This document shows positions 58,843-64,000 of a stretch of DNA of 64,000 nt, piece after piece (the first letter of the stretch is position 1; every line of letters begins with the position of its first letter). Origin of the DNA: Rhizomys pruinosus (Eukaryota; Chordata; Mammalia; Rodentia; Spalacidae); assembly GCA_009823505.1 (NCBI GenBank), contig VZQC01007982.1:5704517-5768516 (forward strand). Reading direction: 5' to 3'. The notes under the pieces were generated by a model. The model ran no database searches, was not told the origin of the DNA, and saw only the letters and a program-made list of their open reading frames with translations. A program made the translations under genes and the position numbers.

Positions 58843-59595
58843 AGCTTGGTGTTTTCAGTGCTTTGTTTTATAATAAACAAAAGTGAGCCCTTCTACTTTA
58901 GGATTATTATTTGCTTAAACTTTTTCAATTAGCTTTACCTGTATTATTCAAATCTATTCCTGTTAAATTTTAGTCCCTTTCTCAATCTATTAATCTCTAA
59001 GACACATATGTTAATATCACCTACAATGAGTATGGATCTGTTTGTTTCTCCTTACAAAATTTACTATTATTATTAATGGCCATGTTTCAAGCTATGTTAC
59101 TTGATACATATAACTTCATTATTTTAAAATCTTGTTACTCGAGAGTTCTTTTCTCTATTAGGCAATTCACCTGAAAGCATATTTTGTATTTTCTTCATAT
59201 TACAGCAAGATTTTTAATTGCTATTTACCTATTGCATAAATTTTAAAATTTTTACTTAAAATATTTCTAATTATTTTAAATAGCTTATAGATTTGTAAAG
59301 CTAGCCAAATTTATGTCATTAGATGTACTATATATATATATATCATTATATTTATGGTGATTTCCTTGTATAGGTTGTCTAAAAAGCTTGAAAATACATA
59401 ATAAACTTAATGTATGATAATTTTAAGTCACTCACTACATTTTCACATATTTTCTCAGTATGCCTTTCTTCAGGCTTCTGACATTTCAAGTAAAATATCT
59501 CTAAACATAAAGTAATGATTCAAAAAGACCAAAAAATAAAAAAATAAAACAATAAAGTAATGAGTCCATTCTTTAATGTTAAAAAAATACAATGA
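58843..59595. other. No recognised feature
   Basis: Strongly AT-rich, without a named repeat. Confidence 0.45.
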
Positions 59596-59746
59596 GACCA
59601 GGTTGATGCCTTTAATTCCAGTCCTCAGGAAGCAGAGGCAGGTAGAACTCTGTGGAAATGAGGCCAGCTTGGTCTACATAAAGAGTTCCAAGCTAGCAGG
59701 GGCTACAGGAAGGCTCTATCTCTAAAAACCAAAATAAAAAAACAAA
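59596..59746 (+). repeat. B1 SINE, diverged
   Basis: gatgcctttaattccagtcc, aggaagcagaggcaggtaga and ggctctatctctaaaaacc. Confidence 0.85.
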
Positions 59747-60885
59747 AAGTACCATGATATAGCCCTTTGCCCATATTACTAGAAAATTTTAGACCTCTGT
59801 CCTATTCTTACTATACCAGACATACGGTATCAAAGCACTTATCCAATATTTTCAAACCCTTTGGATCCAAGGTAATTTTGTCTCATTTTAAATATTGTGG
59901 TATAGATGACCACATCTGGTTACATTTAGTTGTTTTACCACTACCTTCCCTTCCACTTCCTCCATGACAAGGTTTCCTGATAAGGGCACGGAGAAACCAT
60001 TTTTGAGAACTTAGTTGTCCTAATGTGATGGAATCCTAGGCCTGATGGGCAGGCTCCCAACATTTCAGATGTGGCCACTCACCCCAAAGAAAGCAAGTAG
60101 AAGTAATGGAGGGAAGGCAGGAAAGGATTTTAGTTAATAGAGCTCTGCTGGGAAGAAAAATGAGATAAAGGGTCTTAGCACATCTTGAGGGTACTAACTT
60201 GAGTTGAGCTTTCAGTTTAAATAGAGGAGGAACTGGGGGAGGGGCAAGAGATGCACATTGTTAAGTAGTTTTGGTCAAAGTGTGGTCTGTTTGATCATTA
60301 CCTCAGTTCTGGTTTTACAAGATGGTTTTTAGAGGTCCTTATTGCTTGAGAGGACAACCTAGTTCCCATGAAATGATGGCTTCCCCTTAGGAGTGATCAC
60401 ATCATGGGTGATCTGTCTGAAAAATGCTGCTGTTCTTGGATTACAGGATGATTGCAGGTTTAGGACAATGACAGGAGATCCTTTGGGGGGGGGGGTCTGG
60501 AACAGGAGATGTAAAAGTTGGCAGTAAAGTTCTTCAGTTGCTCTTGGCTTTGTCCCTCTAGCCTTGAAGGAATTGAGACCTGTGGGGTATCAGCAGTTTT
60601 AGACAGACACTGCTCAAGTCCTCAATGTGCCACATACATGATTAAGCAGGAGTTGGGCCCAAAGTAAAGGAGACAGACACAACACAAAGACATGGGTACC
60701 AGGCTTTTACCCCATGTTTAGTTACCTTGTAGGTCTAAGTAATCAGCAAAAGTATTTACTGTTTCATTCTATCTCATTCTGTTCTATCATTTCATTCTGA
60801 TATTTCTTTCATTAAGCAACCTCACTTCCCATGTTCTTCATCTCTCATCTCCTGTTGAATTATTGAGAGCCTGACTTTTATTTTT
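59747..60885. other. No recognised gene
   Basis: Unique-looking, with a G10 run near 60485-60494. Confidence 0.45.
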
Positions 60886-61190
60886 AATTGTGTGTGCATC
60901 TGTGTGGGTGAATGTGCATGTGTGTGCATGTGGAGGCCAGAGGTTGTTGACAGTGGCTTTCTCTACTGCTTTCCACCTTATTGTCTTGAAATAGGGTCTC
61001 TTCACTGAGCCTGAAGCTCACTCATTGGCTAAACTGGCCAGCAAGTGAGTTCTGGGGTTCTGCCTATCTCTGCCAACCCCCAGACCTAGGGTTACAGATA
61101 TGTACTTCTATGTCCTAATTGTTCGTGGGTGTTGGTGATTCAAAGTTGAGTCCTCATGTTTGCATGTCAGGCATATGTTTCATGCAATAT
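60886..61190 (-). repeat. B4-type SINE
   Basis: Reverse B4: tggaggccagaggttgttga, ctttccaccttattgtcttg, tggctaaactggccagcaag, with the GT-rich lead. Confidence 0.8.
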
Positions 61191-62079
61191 AATGAATTTA
61201 AGGTTGTTGGGCTTTAAAATGTACCTTCTTTCATTCCAGTGAATAATGCTGGAGTCCTGGGGGGTGGAAGAGCAGGGGCAGGGTGATAGAAATGTGGGGG
61301 AAGAAGTAGCCCCTCCTGGACTTCTTAAGATAACTGTTTATTACAGGCTGATCTGATCTTATTTTCTGGCACATTGTTGTTAAGCTCTTTATGGCCAATA
61401 ATCTCCAATTTTTAAATGTAGGTCTTAGAGTTTATCTCACTATCAAATGATAAGCTGAAACAGAAACAAGTCTCAGAGACTAAGTTCTACTACAAACACA
61501 AATATTTAATAGCAAGGAGGCACAAAAACGCTGTCTGTTCTGTACCCATGGTAAAACATTAACCAGTCTTTGTAACTGTGCTGACAAGTGCCTCATGGCC
61601 ACCCCCACACCTCCCCAAGCCCTTCATCCCCACCCTTTTACTCCCCAAGCTTTACCATATTCTGATAGTCGGGTCAACTCACTGTTGTAGCCAGGCTACA
61701 TTTTTTAATTAAATGGGTACAGGCCTAAATAGAATCCCAGACCTACAATACATACCTGGTGGTGTTTTATCAGATTCTTAGACTCCATACACATGGCCAG
61801 ACACATAAACCAAACACAAAAATTCAATACACATTTATTTGCCCAGTGAAAAATTTCAGCATCTTTTATGCCAATTATAAACATGTGGATATCAATTCAG
61901 ATTGTGGTATTTAAAACATAAGTCTTTTGTTTTCTGGAGTATGTAACCTGGATTAGGGTCCTTCCTCTATCTACTAAGAACACTCTCTAGGAATAGACTA
62001 GAGTATATAGATTAAACTGATGTATTTAAATGTATTTAACTGCCAGCTCCCTTGATCATAACATTAGTCCTAACTCTGA
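61191..62079. other. No recognised feature
   Basis: Unique-looking sequence without gene motifs. Confidence 0.45.
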
Positions 62080-62091
62080 ATATCAGTGTTT

Positions 62092-62247
62092 GTTTGTTTG
62101 TTTTTGTCTTTTTGAGACAGGGTCTCCCTTTAGTCCCAGCTGACCTGGAGCTCACTATGTAGACCAGGCTGGCCTTGAACTCACAGACATCTGCCTGCCT
62201 CTGCCTCCCAAGTGCTGGGATTAAAGGTGTGTGCCACCACATCCAGT
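62092..62247 (-). repeat. B1 SINE, young
   Basis: Reverse B1 of the ccctttagtcccagctgacc variant, flanked by the 12-bp duplication atatcagtgttt at 62080-62091 and 62248-62259. Confidence 0.95.
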
Positions 62248-62277
62248 ATATCAGTGTTTTTTTAAAGAGTGATTTTA

Positions 62278-62811
62278 GGGGGCTGGAGAGATGGCTCAGC
62301 AGTTAAGAGCACCAACTGCTCTTGCAGAGGACCTGGGTTTGATTCCCAGCACCCACATGGTGGCTAAGAACCATCTTGGTTGCAGCGGTAAAGAAAGATG
62401 ACATCATGAGCTTTGCAGGTAAATGGCTGGAGCTAGAAGATATCATGCTGAGTGAAGTAATACAGTCCCAGAAAAACAAACGATGAATGGTATCCCTCAT
62501 CTGTGGATGCTAGCACCAATTACCTAATTGTATGGCAAACTGAGCAACGTCAATGTGATCTGAAAACAACTGTGCTCTTATATTGTGAATCCCTTAAAAA
62601 ATAATAAACAAACAAACAAACAAACAAAAGCATCTTGGGCCGGGCATGGTGGCGCACGCCTTTAATCTCAGCACTTGGGAGGCAGAGGCCTTTAATCTCA
62701 GCACTTGGGAGGCAGAGGCAGGCATATCTCTGTGAGTTCCAGGCCAGCCTGGTCTACATAGTGAGTTCCAGGACAGCTAGGACTAAAGGGAGACCCTGTC
62801 TCAAAAAAAAA
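62278..62811 (+). repeat. Composite B2-B1 SINE dimer, copy 5, with nested L1 piece
   Basis: A B2 head (ggctggagagatggctcagc) to ggctaagaaccatcttgg, then an L1 3' end, then B1 from gccgggcatggtggcgcacg with a local 28-bp duplication (aggcctttaatctcagcact twice). The exact 14-bp duplication aaagagtgatttta lies at 62264-62277 and 62812-62825 and encloses everything. The B1 part has the ctaggactaaagggagaccc variant. Confidence 0.92.
62380..62630 (+). mobile_element. LINE-1 3'-end fragment nested in the SINE dimer
   Basis: gctttgcaggtaaatggctg, atgctgagtgaagtaataca and ccctcatctgtggatgctag are the sense 3' end of L1, followed by an (AAAC)n tail. catcttgg at 62372-62379 and 62631-62638 brackets it, so it probably inserted at the B2-B1 junction. 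Confidence 0.85.
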
Positions 62812-62835
62812 AAAGAGTGATTTTAAAAAGTAGTT

Positions 62836-62960
62836 AGGGTCTGGTGATGAATACCTGTAATTCCTGCACTCAGAAGGCTGAGAGGAAGAGGATATGTTTG
62901 AGGCCAGCCTAAGCTATAGGGTGAAGAATCCTACTTTCAAGCTAAAAAAAAAAAAAAATA
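62836..62960 (+). repeat. Proto-B1-like SINE
   Basis: ctggtgatgaatacctgtaa, ggctgagaggaagaggatat and gaggccagcctaagctatag, then an A tail. Confidence 0.75.
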
Positions 62961-64000
62961 AGGGAGTTAGGGGACGGCTTTGCAGTGTATGTACGCAGAG
63001 GATAAATAGTGTCCTGCAGCCTCGTCGGAGGTTCTTGACTTGGCTTTCTTCCTCATGACTTCAGTATTTCTCAGTGAACTATTCTAAACTGACAAATAAC
63101 TGTTAACAGGAGAGCATGAGCGAACATTTGTACTGCGTGGAAGGCCTTTGAAAGTCCAGATCAACTGGGAACCCTTTGTGGTTCCATTCTATCCCTCATC
63201 TGTAGAAAGACCTAGAGGAGCACAAGAATGAAATAAAACAATAGAAATCACTTAGTCGGGGCTATCGGGGCTCAATAATCATTAGTCCCTTCTTATTATT
63301 CACCAGGGTTTTTTTGTGTTTTTTTTTTTTTTTTTTTTGCTTACCAGGTTGGGTTTCCCTCAACTTATGTCTTCTCTAGAACTCCATCTAGAACAAAGTG
63401 TACATTCAATAGGGCATCGTTGTCTATATTTTGACATGTCAATTTTGGTCATGTCTGTCATTTTTTATTTTCTGACATGGAAAGAGAGGTTTAAGGCAGT
63501 CATATTGGAAAACAAAGAATAAGATTAAAATTCCTTCAGTTCAACTTTGGAGCCACTTAGATATCAATGACTTGATAGCTTACTCACAATCGCCGAAGGC
63601 TCTGAGCCAGCGTGGAGCTTTGTGCTGCAGAGGTGATGAGAACACATTTTCATTGCTAGAAAAAATTAAACTACACAGACAGAAATGGGACATGGGAGCC
63701 AAATTCTGCAAGAACACCCTTGAGTTTAAGGGGTTCCCCCCCATCTTTTGACAATATTTAGAAAACCAGAGACTATAAACTTTAAAAGGAATCTTGGATG
63801 ACTTACAGAAATAGGAAGGTCACCAAAACACTTAGTAGATATTGAATTTTTATAAAAGTATTTAAATTGATTAATATTATTCTCTGAGGTAGCATAAACT
63901 TAAGGATCATAAATGCTTATTACAAGTAATATATTATGACTAGTTGCCAGTTGTGTCTAATCAAATCATTGACCTAATCCTGCATTTTCGGTGACTTGAC
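62961..64000. other. No recognised gene; poly(T) run at 63317-63339
   Basis: Unique-looking sequence to the window edge. A long T run near 63320 could be the tail of an unrecognised reverse-strand retrocopy, but I found no flanking duplication. Confidence 0.4.

Overview
The window is nuclear genomic DNA from a rodent. The evidence is its repeats: many B1 (7SL-derived), B2 (tRNA-derived), ID, B3/B4 and proto-B1 SINEs, rodent-type LINE-1 3' ends, and older mammalian MIR, MER5A and MaLR-like copies. The B2 3' half differs from the mouse, rat and hamster forms I know, so a less-sampled myodont (mouse-like) lineage is likely; a spalacid is possible, but that is a guess. I found no intact protein-coding gene. 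The region reads as intergenic or intronic. Listed open frames are mostly products of repeats.

Layout. 0-3 kb: SINEs around an RPL23A processed pseudogene flanked by a 13-bp target-site duplication. 3-18 kb: SINE-rich, with microsatellites, an L1 3' UTR piece, a U2 snRNA fragment and a C-rich tract able to form a quadruplex. 18.5-22.5 kb: two adjoining tandem arrays, 21 nearly identical 125-bp units and then about 42 units of 28 bp. 22.5-38.6 kb: dense B1/B2/B4, several L1 3' ends, long polypyrimidine tracts, old LTR-type repeats and one LTR-like sequence with three inverted CCAAT boxes. 38.6-44.1 kb: no recognised SINE; holds a candidate promoter and first exon (about 39.3 kb), a retrocopy of an unknown mRNA 3' UTR with a 10-bp duplication (40.15-40.96 kb) and a CTCF-like site (43.2 kb). 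44.1-64 kb: SINEs, a 1.1-kb truncated L1 with an ORF2 fragment, a group of ancient MIR and MER5A copies (47.2-49.5 kb), and more microsatellites.

Most notable is a composite SINE seen at five loci. The 5' tRNA-like head of B2, cut at nearly the same point, is joined to a complete B1. At four loci one target-site duplication flanks the whole composite, so the dimer appears to move as a unit. The homogeneous 125-bp array is the second most notable item. No virus, toxin system, CRISPR array or bacterial-type operon was seen.
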